Shown: positions 8,872 to 18,169 of the stretch, in pieces | Layout: the number at the start of each line of letters is the position of its first letter | How positions within the stretch are numbered: position 1 is the stretch's first letter | NCBI GenBank assembly: GCA_023417815.1 | Contig: JAEZEI010000034.1 | Coordinates: 1-64,000, forward strand | Reading direction: 5' to 3' | DNA: 64,000 nt | Source of the DNA: Bacteroidota bacterium | Lineage (GTDB): Bacteria > Bacteroidota > Bacteroidia > Chitinophagales > Chitinophagaceae | Translations under genes and position numbers: made by a program | The notes under the pieces: model-generated | Seen by the model: only the letters and a program-made list of their open reading frames with translations | Told to the model about the DNA's origin: nothing | The model's database searches: none

Positions 8872-11800
8872 TTATTGCGGACTATCCGTTCGGACAGGGC
8901 TGGTCTGGATCGGAGCAGAATTCTCAGGCAACTGAGGTTTGATGCTGAACTGCTGTTCGAGACTCATCAATGCTCTCAGTAGGTTGAGATTTCTTTCCTC
9001 TTCATACGCCAGGTTATCCCGCCTGTTTCCTGAAAGACTTTCATAATAAGACTGTTGCTGTTCCATATCCTTTTTCAATCTTTGTGAAACTTTTGTAGCA
9101 AGAGTAGTATCACCTGCGCGATAAGCTGCAAAAAGGAATTGCAATGCGATCTGGTTATGTTGTTGATTCCTGCTTGGCATTGCATATGGAAAATTTTCTT
9201 CAAGCATCATCTTATCCGCCCTGTTAAGAAGCTTTTTTGCGTCTTCAGTTCTTCCTGCATCAGCCAAACTTCCTGCAGCCTGGGCGAAAGCCAGCCGGAT
9301 GGAGTTCAGGTGCCTGCGGTTTTCCTCATCATAATATACACCAGGCTTATTGGCGCCTCCAAACCGGAATTTGTTCATCAGTTTGTCAAACGCCCAATCG
9401 TGGTTCACTTCACTATTTGCAACAGGCACAAGCCTGTAAGTCATTCCATCCTGCCTTAAATATTGCTGGAATCCCAGATCACCGTAAGGTGAGGTGAAAT
9501 AGATAGGTCTTTTCCAATTGTTGGCAGCAATTATATTTAGAATAGCTGCGTCGTTCTTGAACAGGATATTTTTGGGGATCTCGAATCGAATTTCGCTCAA
9601 AACGGTATCGTTCTGATTCACCGTTCCATTTTGACGAACTGTGTTAACGTCTACCGGTATTGAAACCTTTCTTGTAGGGAAGATATTAAGCATGCTACCG
9701 TCACGCCCCTGTTCCATTTTAGTTGGGTCATCACTTCCTGCATAATCCTTCATCATTGTATACAGGTCCATATAGGAATTCTGATCACCCTTTGGAACAT
9801 TATAGATCACATCCCTGTTTGATCCTTCGATCTGGGCTATCGACCATATTGGATCGATCGGTTCACTATCATTGATCTTATATCTTAACTGATTGATGTA
9901 CCAGTCGGTGCCAAGTAAACTGCTGTTAATCACCCTTACATCCTTCCGTATACCATGAACTTCCTGTGCATACCATAAGGGATAGGTGTCATTGTCGCCA
10001 AAAGAAATAAGTATCGCATTCGGCGCACAACTTTCAAGATAGTTTATAGCCAGGTCACGCGCGATGGTTTTTTTGCTCCTGTCATGATCATCCCATTCTA
10101 CTGAGGCCATTAATACAGGTACAGCAAGTAAACAAAGCAAGCCTGCGGCCAAGCCTGCGATCCTGGTGTTGGAAATAAATCTGGAGAACCTGTCTCTCAC
10201 AAACAATACCCCCAATCCGATCCAGATCGCGAATGCATAGAAGGATCCGGAAAAGGCATAATCCCTTTCCCTCGGCTGGTTACCGGCCTGGTTCAGGTAG
10301 ATCACAATAGCTATACCTGTAAAGAAGAATAATAACCCTACTACCAGACCGTCGCGTTTATCCCTGCTCAACTGGAATATTATTCCAAGTATTCCCAGGA
10401 TGAGAGGAAGCATGTACAACTTATTGTTTGCTTTATTATTCTTGAGGGTGTCTGGCAGATTATCCTGGTTTCCTAAACGTAATGCATCATAGAAACCGAT
10501 GCCCGACTTCCAGTTTCCATCTCTAACATTACCCATGTTTACCCCCTGGATATCGTTTTGTTTGCCGGCGAAATTCCACATGAAGTAGCGCCAATACATC
10601 CAGTTAAACTGATAACTGAAGAAGAAGCCGATATTTTCTGCCATCGTAGGCTTTCTTTCCCAATTACCCTGTTCATCTTTGCCAATTCTTGCCCAGGAAG
10701 CATAGAAATCAGCCCGACCCTGGTCATTGCTCTGATCCCACATTCTCGGGAAGAAATGCATGTCTTCAGGAGCGTACACATATTTCACTTTTCTACCACT
10801 CTTCACATATTTATCTCCGGATTTTATATATGTTTCAGTTACTTCCGTGTCAACAATATCTGCAGTAAAGTCATGGCCGTAAAGGATCGGCCAATCTCCA
10901 TACTGTTCACGGCTTACATATCCAACCAGGTTCACGGGATTATCTACGTTGAACATATCTACAGACGGATCTGCACTGCTCCGGATCATCGTAGTAAAGT
11001 AACTCGTATAACCCAGCAACATAAAAGCAAAGCTCCACAAACCCAGTTTCAGAAAATTCCAGTTTCTTTTTGCAGCCACCCGGAGCCCATAAAAAATGAG
11101 GGCCGCAATCAGAACAAAGAAGAATCCGAATCCTGTGAAGAAGGGTAGGTTAAAGTCATTTACGAAAAGGATATCAAATTTTCCAGCGATCTTAATGGTC
11201 CATTGAATAACGGCTATCTGCACCAGTCCTGTAATTATGCAGCCAATTACAAAGGCAAAGAAGGTTCCCCATTTGGTAACCTCGTAACGTTTAAAATAAT
11301 AGATCATAACGATGGCTGGAAGAGCCAACAGGTTAAGGAGATGGACTCCGATAGACAATCCCATCAGGTAGAAAATCAGGATGATCCAACGATCGGCATT
11401 AGTAAAATGTCCTTTAATACCTTGTGCCTGTTCATCTGTAACATTCTGTTCCCATTTCAAAATGGCCCAGAATACTATAGCTGTGAAAAAGGAAGAAAGG
11501 GCATAAACCTCGGCCTCAACTGCGCTATACCAGAAGCTGTCAGAAAATGTATAAGCCAATGCACCAACCACACCGGCCGACATGATCCCTATTATCTTTT
11601 CGTTGGAAAGACCCGCGCCGTCTTTTTGCACGATCTTTCTTGCGAAGTGGGTAATTGTCCAGAATAAAAAGAGAATTGTAAACCCGGATGCCAGGGCGCT
11701 CATAAGATTTGCTCCTGTGGCTGCATTTTCAGCACCGAATGGAACCATAAAAAGGCGTCCTAATAAAACAAATAAAGGAGCGCCGGGGGGGTGGGGTATT

Positions 11801-11937
11801 TGCAGTTTCCAGGCACTTGAAGCAAATTCTCCTGTATCCCAAAGACTACCAGTGGCTTCCATGGTCATAATATAAACCAGGCATGCAATTAGGCAAACGG
11901 TCCAGCCAGTTATATTATTGATTCTCCTATAACTCAT
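8872..11937 (-). CDS. DUF2723 (GT117-type) polytopic membrane glycosyltransferase
   Basis: 1021 aa. About a dozen hydrophobic segments fill the N-terminal two thirds, followed by a soluble C-terminal region. Near the N-terminus the sequence has the family's acidic loop motif DTGEF followed by 'IPHPPGAPLFVLLGR', as in GT-C type protein O-mannosyltransferase-like enzymes. Human TMEM260 belongs to the same DUF2723 family and is an O-mannosyltransferase. In Bacteroidota these proteins are thought to glycosylate exported proteins from lipid-linked donors, but the substrate here is inference. The C-terminal part contains helical, TPR-like segments (around 'HLNSIRLAFAQAAGSL'). The gene stands alone, with its own promoter element and terminator. 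Confidence 0.85.
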   Translation of the reverse strand: MSYRRINNITGWTVCLIACLVYIMTMEATGSLWDTGEFASSAWKLQIPHPPGAPLFVLLGRLFMVPFGAENAATGANLMSALASGFTILFLFWTITHFARKIVQKDGAGLSNEKIIGIMSAGVVGALAYTFSDSFWYSAVEAEVYALSSFFTAIVFWAILKWEQNVTDEQAQGIKGHFTNADRWIILIFYLMGLSIGVHLLNLLALPAIVMIYYFKRYEVTKWGTFFAFVIGCIITGLVQIAVIQWTIKIAGKFDILFVNDFNLPFFTGFGFFFVLIAALIFYGLRVAAKRNWNFLKLGLWSFAFMLLGYTSYFTTMIRSSADPSVDMFNVDNPVNLVGYVSREQYGDWPILYGHDFTADIVDTEVTETYIKSGDKYVKSGRKVKYVYAPEDMHFFPRMWDQSNDQGRADFYASWARIGKDEQGNWERKPTMAENIGFFFSYQFNWMYWRYFMWNFAGKQNDIQGVNMGNVRDGNWKSGIGFYDALRLGNQDNLPDTLKNNKANNKLYMLPLILGILGIIFQLSRDKRDGLVVGLLFFFTGIAIVIYLNQAGNQPRERDYAFSGSFYAFAIWIGLGVLFVRDRFSRFISNTRIAGLAAGLLCLLAVPVLMASVEWDDHDRSKKTIARDLAINYLESCAPNAILISFGDNDTYPLWYAQEVHGIRKDVRVINSSLLGTDWYINQLRYKINDSEPIDPIWSIAQIEGSNRDVIYNVPKGDQNSYMDLYTMMKDYAGSDDPTKMEQGRDGSMLNIFPTRKVSIPVDVNTVRQNGTVNQNDTVLSEIRFEIPKNILFKNDAAILNIIAANNWKRPIYFTSPYGDLGFQQYLRQDGMTYRLVPVANSEVNHDWAFDKLMNKFRFGGANKPGVYYDEENRRHLNSIRLAFAQAAGSLADAGRTEDAKKLLNRADKMMLEENFPYAMPSRNQQHNQIALQFLFAAYRAGDTTLATKVSQRLKKDMEQQQSYYESLSGNRRDNLAYEEERNLNLLRALMSLEQQFSIKPQLPENSAPIQTSPVRTDSPQ

Positions 11938-11957
11938 AAGCTATTTAAGTTAAGTCG

Positions 11958-11965
11958 CAAATATA
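11958..11965 (-). promoter_or_regulatory. Promoter -7 element for the DUF2723 gene
   Basis: Minus-strand TATATTTG is an exact TAnnTTTG match 20 bp upstream of the start codon at 11937. No convincing -33 TTG was seen. Confidence 0.5.
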
Positions 11966-12207
11966 ATGGTTCATTGCCTCTTTAGTTCAATAGGGGGGTA
12001 GTTCGTGAAGGCTGGCAGAAAAGGAGTTTTAATGGTGATTCCCAGCCGGGGCCACCATCCTCCGCCCCTAAGATCAAAATAGGGAATTTTCAGCAGGCCG
12101 TCAATTCCCCAAATTCGGGATTTTTCTTTTACAATAACCATGATTAGTACTTTCCGGGTATGTTTTGAAAAACTATCTTGCCAATAATTCATACCTCATT
12201 CAATTTT

Positions 12208-13077
12208 TTGAAAAAAGCATTTTTTCAGCTTCATGCTGCAGTTTTCCTGGCAGGTTTTACAGCAATATTAGGTAAGCTCATTTCGCTAAACGAAGCTCCC
12301 CTGGTTTGGTATCGTTTAGCTCTTACAGTTCTCATAATGGCTGGCTGGTTTTCTGTAGCGAGCTTATGGAGAAAGGTTTCTTTCTCCATGTTGATACAGC
12401 TTTTCGGTGTAGGGGCAGTAATTACCTTTCACTGGGTTGCTTTTTATGGAAGCATAAAATATTCAAATGTGTCGGTGGCGCTGGTGTGCTTTTCTGCCAC
12501 GGGCTTTTTCACGGCTTTGCTCGAACCCTTGTTTCTCAGGAAAACATTTGTGCTGATGGAGGTATTACTTGGCGTGCTGTCTGTGTTAGGGATCTATATT
12601 ATTTTTGATTTCCATCCACAATATACTTTAGGGATCTTCTATGGTATAGCTGCGGCAATAGGATCAGCGATATTCCCAATTTTAAATAAGCAACTTGTAA
12701 AGAAGTGTTCACCGGAAACAATGACCTTCTATGAAATGGGTGGTGGGTTCATTTTTCTGACCATTCTGCTTCCATTTTACCTGAATGTTCTGGATGCAGA
12801 TCTTACATGGCCTTCTTCGATGGATTGGATGTGGCTTATCATTCTTGCGGGATTCTGTACTGTATTAACGCTGATACTTCAACTTAATGCGCTAAAGTAC
12901 ATATCAGCATTTACAACGAACCTGACATATAACCTGGAACCACTTTACGGGATCATTATGGCGTTCATTATCTTCAACGAAACCAAAATGCTTCATCCGG
13001 GTTTTTTTGCCGGACTGGCATTGATCCTTATATCCATTATAGTACAGATGATCAGGGTTAAACGACAAAAAAGTTAG
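12208..13077 (+). CDS. EamA/DMT-family transporter
   Basis: About 289 aa with ten predicted membrane segments in two EamA repeats. The first is around 'LHAAVFLAGFTAILGKLI', the second begins near 'GIFYGIAAAIGSAIFPI'. This is the drug/metabolite exporter fold; the substrate is unknown. There is no ATG in the first part of the frame. An in-frame TGA at 12166 limits the start to TTG at 12178 or TTG at 12208. I prefer 12208 because it gives the family-like N-terminus (M)KKAFFQLHAAVFL. Upstream, 11938-12207 holds no other convincing gene. Confidence 0.85.
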   Translation: MKKAFFQLHAAVFLAGFTAILGKLISLNEAPLVWYRLALTVLIMAGWFSVASLWRKVSFSMLIQLFGVGAVITFHWVAFYGSIKYSNVSVALVCFSATGFFTALLEPLFLRKTFVLMEVLLGVLSVLGIYIIFDFHPQYTLGIFYGIAAAIGSAIFPILNKQLVKKCSPETMTFYEMGGGFIFLTILLPFYLNVLDADLTWPSSMDWMWLIILAGFCTVLTLILQLNALKYISAFTTNLTYNLEPLYGIIMAFIIFNETKMLHPGFFAGLALILISIIVQMIRVKRQKS

Positions 13078-13083
13078 AACTAT

Positions 13084-13299
13084 CTACCGTCCACCACGGG
13101 TATCATCGTTATCAATATCTTCATCCCGAACATCTGTCCTACTGTACTTGCCGTTTGCAGTATCATCCCTGGTGCTCACACTTTCAGAGGGATTATTGAT
13201 TTGATCATCCGGAAGTTTCATGTATTCTTTGTTGCGTTCACCAGTCCGGTTTTCGGAGTCGCTGCCTTTTTCACCCTGCCTGTTCCTGTTATTTTCCAT
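13084..13299 (-). CDS. Small hydrophilic protein of unknown function
   Basis: 71 aa from ATG at 13299 (MENNRNRQGEKGSDSENR), rich in Asn, Asp, Arg, Glu and Gly, with no hydrophobic segment; it ends DDTRGGR. The composition suggests an intrinsically disordered protein. The stop lies 6 bp beyond the end of the convergent EamA gene. Support comes from an open frame with biased but non-repetitive composition; no family is recognised, so it could still be a chance frame. Confidence 0.45.
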   Translation of the reverse strand: MENNRNRQGEKGSDSENRTGERNKEYMKLPDDQINNPSESVSTRDDTANGKYSRTDVRDEDIDNDDTRGGR

Positions 13300-13338
13300 G
13301 GTAATTGTTTTGACCATGAAGTACAATTATACTGCCAT

Positions 13339-13743
13339 TCAGAGGTATTCAATCCTGAGGTTCACCTTACAGAAGCTCGAGAACATTGCGGAAACGCCAC
13401 AATATTTATCCAGCGACAACTGTACAGCCCGTTCCATGTTCTGTCGATGAGAATCATTTAATCGAATACGGTAAATAAGTTCTACATTATTATATATGCG
13501 TGGATGATCATCGGTCAGGGTAGCGTTTGCAATTACAGTGAAATCTGAGAATAGTACTCTCATTTTGTTAAGGGTGCTAACAACATCAATAGCAGTACAC
13601 CCGGAAAGAGCGGTGAGCATCAGTTTCTTAGGAGAGGGACCCTGGGCTGCTTCGCCCGAAGCCACAGGGTATTTGAACTGGTCTGTTTCCGCAAGGAAAT
13701 TAAGGTTTTGGCCAGAGTATTTAACAGAGGAAGAATGCTCCAT
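13339..13743 (-). CDS. OsmC/Ohr family protein
   Basis: 134 aa from ATG at 13743. Shows the OsmC fold signatures: 'GPSPKKLMLTALSGCTAIDV' with the peroxidatic Cys49, and 'LDKYCGVSAM' with the resolving Cys115. OsmC/Ohr proteins reduce organic hydroperoxides with the two cysteines; the exact substrate is unknown. The frame is open for 20 codons upstream, but the residues there do not look like family sequence. Confidence 0.85.
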   Translation of the reverse strand: MEHSSSVKYSGQNLNFLAETDQFKYPVASGEAAQGPSPKKLMLTALSGCTAIDVVSTLNKMRVLFSDFTVIANATLTDDHPRIYNNVELIYRIRLNDSHRQNMERAVQLSLDKYCGVSAMFSSFCKVNLRIEYL

Positions 13744-13863
13744 ATGCTTAATTTTATGTGCAATTTGTAGAGTTTTTGCCTGGAACAATGTGACCTGGAG
13801 CATAATAAAGCCTAATTTTTCCGAAAAAAGGCATTATTTCTATTTATTATCCGGCAAAATACC

Positions 13864-13871
13864 TACCTTTG
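13864..13871 (+). promoter_or_regulatory. Promoter -7 element for rpmB-rpmG-DUF4295
   Basis: TACCTTTG, an exact TAnnTTTG match, lies 20 bp upstream of the rpmB start and would begin a short-leader transcript over the three small genes. No clear -33 TTG is visible. Confidence 0.6.
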
Positions 13872-13891
13872 CCGTCCAAAATTTTAGGACA

Positions 13892-14128
13892 ATGGCAAGA
13901 GTATGTCAGGTTACCGGGAAGAAGCCTATCACAGGTAATAAGGTATCACATTCGAATATCAAGACAAAGCGCAGGTTTTTACCAAATCTGCAAACAAAAA
14001 GGTATTTCCTGGCTGAGGAAGACAGGTGGGTTACCCTAAAACTGTCGTCTGAAGCTATCCGTACCATCAATAAGAATGGTCTTCAGAGCGTACTTAAGCA
14101 ACTAAAGGCAGAAGGCGTTAAATTTTAA
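13892..14128 (+). CDS. rpmB: 50S ribosomal protein L28
   Basis: 78 aa bL28: MARVCQVTGKKPITGNKVSH is the family's N-terminal signature, with 'SNIKTKRRFLPNL' and 'SSEAIRTINKNG' following. The frame is open far upstream, but ATG at 13892 gives the expected length and N-terminus. First gene of the rpmB-rpmG-DUF4295 cluster; rpmG starts 20 bp downstream. Confidence 0.97.
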   Translation: MARVCQVTGKKPITGNKVSHSNIKTKRRFLPNLQTKRYFLAEEDRWVTLKLSSEAIRTINKNGLQSVLKQLKAEGVKF

Positions 14129-14148
14129 TAAGGTATAAATCTATTATA

Positions 14149-14331
14149 ATGGCAAAGAAAGGAAACAGGGTGCAGGTTATTCTTGAATGCACTGAGCACA
14201 AAACAAGTGGTCAGCCTGGAACCAGCAGGTACATCACAACCAAGAATAAGAAAAATACTCCTGAGCGCCTCGAGTTGAAGAAATTCAACCCGATCCTGAA
14301 AAAGGTAACCGTTCACAAAGAAATCAAGTAA
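14149..14331 (+). CDS. rpmG: 50S ribosomal protein L33
   Basis: 60 aa bL33: MAKKGNRVQVILECTEHK then 'YITTKNKKNTPERLELKKF' and 'PILKKVTVHKEIK'. Only one cysteine is present, so this is a zinc-free (C-minus) L33. It lies between rpmB and the DUF4295 gene. Confidence 0.97.
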   Translation: MAKKGNRVQVILECTEHKTSGQPGTSRYITTKNKKNTPERLELKKFNPILKKVTVHKEIK

Positions 14332-14360
14332 TCAGCTTCACAGCTTAAAAAATACTCATC

Positions 14361-14531
14361 ATGGCAAAAGCAGCTAAAACCGCGATCAAGACCAAAGACC
14401 AGAAAGCAGCCGCTGAGGCGAAGAACTGGACAAAAGTAATTAAGGCCGTTCGCAGTCCTAAAACGGGCGCTTATTCATTTAAAGAAGCGATCGTTCATAA
14501 AGACAAGATCAAGGAATTCCTGGCAAACTAA
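14361..14531 (+). CDS. DUF4295 family small basic protein
   Basis: 56 aa from ATG at 14361: MAKAAKTAIKTKDQ at the N-terminus and 'SPKTGAYSFKEAIVHKDKIK' in the C-terminal half. It matches the DUF4295 proteins found almost only in Bacteroidota directly after rpmB-rpmG. Its size, basic character and fixed position suggest a ribosome-associated protein; that is inference from context. The 29-bp spacing after rpmG and the terminator 22 bp downstream make it the last gene of the operon. Confidence 0.92.
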   Translation: MAKAAKTAIKTKDQKAAAEAKNWTKVIKAVRSPKTGAYSFKEAIVHKDKIKEFLAN

Positions 14532-14553
14532 TCTGCCCGGCATACAATATTCA

Positions 14554-14590
14554 AAAGCTTCCCGATTTTTCTGGAGGCTTTCTTTATTTT
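14554..14590 (+). terminator. Terminator after the DUF4295 gene
   Basis: AAAGCTTCC (14554-14562) pairs with GGAGGCTTT (14573-14581), with one G-T wobble and a 10-nt loop, and is followed by a T-rich tract. It separates the ribosomal-protein cluster from ftsY. Confidence 0.6.
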
Positions 14591-14618
14591 AGTCCATCAC
14601 TAATGAAGCATTCAAATT

Positions 14619-15581
14619 ATGGGATTTTTTGAAAAGATTTTCGGGAAAAAAGAAAAGAAGGAAAGCCTGGAGCAGGGACTTGAGAAGACCAGGGAAGGTT
14701 TTTTTGGTAAGCTAAGTAAGGCAATTGCCGGTAAAAGCACCGTAGATGAGGAAGTGCTTGATAATATTGAAGATGCCCTGGTGAGCGCAGATGTTGGAGT
14801 GGATACTACCGTGAAGATCATAGACGCTCTTGAAAAGAGAGTAGCCCGCGATAAGTATCTTAACACTGCTGAACTGAATTCAATTCTGAAGGAAGAAATT
14901 GAAAAACTTCTGGCATCATCACCCCAGGATACTACCTATGAGAATTTCGAGCTTCCGGCTGGCCATACGCCACATATAATCCTGGTGGTTGGTGTAAATG
15001 GAGTTGGTAAGACCACCACTATCGGTAAACTGGCGCATAATTTTTCCCTGGCGGGGAAATCCGTATTGCTGGGAGCTGCTGATACTTTCAGAGCAGCAGC
15101 AGTTGATCAGTTGACGATATGGAGCGAACGAACAAACGTTCCCATCGTCAAAAAGGAAATGGGAAGTGATCCTGCTTCTGTTGCCTATGATACAGCGATT
15201 AGTGGAGTGGCCCGAAATTCTGATGTTGTAATAATCGATACAGCTGGCAGGCTGCATAATAAGATCCATTTAATGGATGAACTTGCCAAGATCAGGAAGG
15301 TGATTCAGAAAGTGATCCCCGAAGCTCCCCATGAGGTTTTACTGGTACTTGATGGGAGTACCGGGCAAAATGCTCTGGAACAGGCAAAGCATTTTACTGC
15401 CGCAACAGATGTTACAGGTTTGGTTGTCACAAAACTGGATGGAACTGCAAAGGGTGGCGTAGTACTGGCTATCGCTTCGCAGTTTAATATCCCGGTAAAA
15501 TTCATTGGAGTAGGAGAGAAAGCAACGGATCTCCTGGTATTTGATAAGAAGGAATTTGTAGACGGATTGTTTCAGTTATAA
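14619..15581 (+). CDS. ftsY: Signal recognition particle receptor FtsY
   Basis: 320 aa GTPase with the SRP NG domain: P-loop GVNGVGKTT (residues 125-133), 'LLGAADTFRAAAVDQL', 'DTAGRLHNK' and 'TKLDGTAKGG'. The N-terminus (MGFFEKIFGKKEKKESLEQG) is a short basic amphipathic region without the long acidic A domain of E. coli FtsY, which is normal for Bacteroidota. It docks the SRP-ribosome complex at the SecYEG translocon. Confidence 0.97.
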   Translation: MGFFEKIFGKKEKKESLEQGLEKTREGFFGKLSKAIAGKSTVDEEVLDNIEDALVSADVGVDTTVKIIDALEKRVARDKYLNTAELNSILKEEIEKLLASSPQDTTYENFELPAGHTPHIILVVGVNGVGKTTTIGKLAHNFSLAGKSVLLGAADTFRAAAVDQLTIWSERTNVPIVKKEMGSDPASVAYDTAISGVARNSDVVIIDTAGRLHNKIHLMDELAKIRKVIQKVIPEAPHEVLLVLDGSTGQNALEQAKHFTAATDVTGLVVTKLDGTAKGGVVLAIASQFNIPVKFIGVGEKATDLLVFDKKEFVDGLFQL

Positions 15582-15590
15582 ATTTGAAAA

Positions 15591-16016
15591 ATGCAAACAG
15601 AACATACTTCTTCTTATAAAACAGTTGTAAAAGCTCCTGTCACAACAGTTTGGGAGGCCTTGACTGATCCAGCTCTTGTAAAGCAATATTTTTTTGGATC
15701 AGACCTCCTCACCAATTGGAAGCCAGGGAGCCAACTCATATGGCGGGGTGAATATGAAGGCCAGGTATATGAGGACAAGGGGGAGGTCCTGGAATTTCAT
15801 CCAAATGAACGATTGGCGTTCAGCTATCTCAGCAGCTGGTCAGGCAAGGAAGACCTTCCGGAAAATTATTTGCTTGTCACTTATTCACTACGCGCAATCC
15901 CTGAGGGTACTGAACTTACCATCACCCAATCAAATTATGATGCAGAAAAAGCTGCCCATTCTGCTGAGAACTGGAATCAGGTGATTGATGGACTTAAGCA
16001 AATTGTTGAAGGATAA
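15591..16016 (+). CDS. SRPBCC/AHSA1-like START-fold protein
   Basis: 141 aa. The pattern 'TVVKAPVTTVWEALTDPALVKQYFF', 'WKPGSQLIWRGEYEG', 'VLEFHPNERLAFSY' and 'EGTELTITQSNYD' is typical of activator-of-Hsp90-ATPase-homolog-1-like (AHSA1/SRPBCC) proteins, small ligand-binding helix-grip folds. No catalytic function can be assigned. It follows ftsY by 9 bp and ends one base before the convergent T9SS gene. Confidence 0.85.
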   Translation: MQTEHTSSYKTVVKAPVTTVWEALTDPALVKQYFFGSDLLTNWKPGSQLIWRGEYEGQVYEDKGEVLEFHPNERLAFSYLSSWSGKEDLPENYLLVTYSLRAIPEGTELTITQSNYDAEKAAHSAENWNQVIDGLKQIVEG

Positions 16017-16017
16017 T

Positions 16018-18165
16018 CTATCTCACAATTATTCTTTCTGTGATCATGTTACCATCTGGTCGCCGTATAACAAGGTTATACGTGCCTGATGTCAGGTAAG
16101 AATCTGGGTATACATTATGAGATTCAATGGCGGTTGATAATACAATTTGTTTTCGATATATCAACTGTCCTGAAGCGTTATAAATATTCAGATCATAATT
16201 TCCCGCTGGTTGATCACTGAATCTTACGGTAATTCTATTATCTGTTACGGGGTTTGGAAATACAGTTATGCCACTGTAAATAATTGCGGCAACCTTCACG
16301 ATGTTACTGTGTTGGACCTGTCCATCCAGGCTTATTGCTTTTATCCTGTAGTAAGTAACGGGGAACGGAGTTTCATCACGAAATGAATAGGATGTGCTTC
16401 CACCGTTATTATTAGTAGGTGTTGTATTACCAATAGGATTAAAAAATAATCCTTCAGCACTCTTTTCAACAATATATTCCCTGAGTTCCATTTCATTTTC
16501 AACCCTCCAGTTAACCAGGTTGGAATTATCATTATTTCGGTTAGCGCTAACCGTTAAAAACCTGACCGTGACTACATTTCCTGGCCGGAAGACTATAATG
16601 TACCTGTCATGCACAGCTGTTTCTGCAGGGCCGGGATTAATAGTTATGTAGTTAGTGTCTGTCAGGCTTAAGTTAGCTGTTGTGCCTGCTACCCTGTCGA
16701 TGAAATATGCCTGGAGTGTACTGGTAAAATTTACAGGCACGATCATAAGTTCGTAATCCTGGTTACGCAGATTACTGAATGCATAAAAAATCGTGTCAGT
16801 CAATTCTGCAGGGTCCCGGGCTTCCACAGCAAGTTTGTAACCGCCCCTTAGTAATCCAAAATTTTCACCATCATTCTGTAGTTTATGCGCATCGTGTTCA
16901 GTGATTTCATTTCCAAGTCCAGGTTCAAATGCAACAATATTACCATCCGCTATCTGCCCGGTATTTGCCAATAAACTAGTAAAGAGAAATTGCCGTCCCG
17001 GAGGAAATTCATTGTTGCCACGGTGTACCAGCCTGCTTCCCGGAATTTTTACTGATTCATTGAAGTTTACATTTCCTCCGGTTGCGGTGCCCTGCACGAA
17101 AACTGCCTGGCCGGATTCAATATATGGCGCCGGGATTCCCGCAGGATAATATGCGGTAGCACTTCCCGCCGTTGGAATGTAACCTGCAACAGCACTGATT
17201 GTTTGATATCCTCCTAAACCAAATGTACCTGTTAACATAGGGTCCCATGCATGATAAACATTCTGTATCCCTGTACTCAATGTATAAACCGTGTTGAAGT
17301 GTATCCGTGAAGCATATGGATTTCCAAAACTCTGAAAGAGATTTGCAGGGACTGCTACAGGTGGTGGGGGATTCGCCGGCGTATGCAGCACACCCTTGCT
17401 TCGCATATTGGTTTGATTGGCCGGAGCATTATAGGCCACTACCGTTCTGTCGCCACGTACAAACAGCATGTAGCCCCTGGGGTTATGTAAAGCGATATTT
17501 GTTCCCGGGATTCCGATCCAGGTATCTGTTGCAGGATCGTAATCCTTCATTGCAGGGAAAGGGGAAGGAGCGTCGAAGCCCGTGCCCATACCAGTGATGC
17601 GGGTTCCGTACCCCAAAGGCGTGGCTCCTCCTTCCTGCCATGATTGAAAAACAGTTTGTCCCGTTGTAGGAGTGGCCAGGAACTGCCAGGATTTGCCATG
17701 GGTTCCCGGGGCCGTTCCGGTGTTTATAAATCTCTCTACGGTAACATTCCCGGTTATTGAACCTGTTGTGATTGGATAAACAAAAGCTGTAGCTGAGTCA
17801 GACGATTTAAGGGTGAATTCACTGTTATTAGATATTCCATCCGCATCAAGTGTGGTGGAATTTTCTATAGCTAGTCCTTCAACGACAGATGCATTCCCTT
17901 CATTTGCCTTTATGCCTGTTCCTTTAAAAGTCAGGTTATAAAAGGTTATGGGGTTTGTTCCACTAATAGCAGTTAGCGGTCCGCCTGATATGATAACTGT
18001 GCTGCTGTCGTGAATGAAAGTGCCGTCATTCTTTATGCCTCCATTGTCGATAACAAGGTTTATGGCGCCGTCGGCTACCACCTGGACACCGTTATTGATA
18101 TTCATTACCTGCCCCAGGGTGATTAATGGAGAAAGAAGCAGGAAAATTACCATGGAATTTTTCAT
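16018..18165 (-). CDS. Secreted protein with T9SS type A C-terminal sorting domain
   Basis: 715 aa from ATG at 18165, which puts a signal peptide (hydrophobic 'MVIFLLLSPLITLGQ') at the N-terminus. The middle is Gly/Asn/Thr-rich beta sequence. The last ~80 residues form a type A sorting domain: 'ITVFPNPVTDNRITVRF', 'YDLNIYNASGQLIY', 'GTYNLVIRRPDG', ending in IIVR. Such domains direct export across the outer membrane by T9SS and are normally cleaved or attached to A-LPS. It is the last gene of a four-gene minus-strand surface locus, 4 bp after the small proline-rich gene, so it may be a partner of the S74 fibres. No enzyme motif was recognised. Confidence 0.88.
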   Translation of the reverse strand: MKNSMVIFLLLSPLITLGQVMNINNGVQVVADGAINLVIDNGGIKNDGTFIHDSSTVIISGGPLTAISGTNPITFYNLTFKGTGIKANEGNASVVEGLAIENSTTLDADGISNNSEFTLKSSDSATAFVYPITTGSITGNVTVERFINTGTAPGTHGKSWQFLATPTTGQTVFQSWQEGGATPLGYGTRITGMGTGFDAPSPFPAMKDYDPATDTWIGIPGTNIALHNPRGYMLFVRGDRTVVAYNAPANQTNMRSKGVLHTPANPPPPVAVPANLFQSFGNPYASRIHFNTVYTLSTGIQNVYHAWDPMLTGTFGLGGYQTISAVAGYIPTAGSATAYYPAGIPAPYIESGQAVFVQGTATGGNVNFNESVKIPGSRLVHRGNNEFPPGRQFLFTSLLANTGQIADGNIVAFEPGLGNEITEHDAHKLQNDGENFGLLRGGYKLAVEARDPAELTDTIFYAFSNLRNQDYELMIVPVNFTSTLQAYFIDRVAGTTANLSLTDTNYITINPGPAETAVHDRYIIVFRPGNVVTVRFLTVSANRNNDNSNLVNWRVENEMELREYIVEKSAEGLFFNPIGNTTPTNNNGGSTSYSFRDETPFPVTYYRIKAISLDGQVQHSNIVKVAAIIYSGITVFPNPVTDNRITVRFSDQPAGNYDLNIYNASGQLIYRKQIVLSTAIESHNVYPDSYLTSGTYNLVIRRPDGNMITERIIVR

Positions 18166-18169
18166 TGTT

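Noticed and set aside
11971..12192. 73-aa minus-strand frame upstream of the EamA gene
   Set aside because: No family resemblance, overlaps the likely 5' region of the EamA gene and the DUF2723 promoter side; probably chance.
12178..12207. TTG at 12178 as start of the EamA gene
   Set aside because: It overlaps a TATCTTGC promoter-like sequence and adds residues not typical of the family. TTG at 12208 gives a better N-terminus, though this is not certain.
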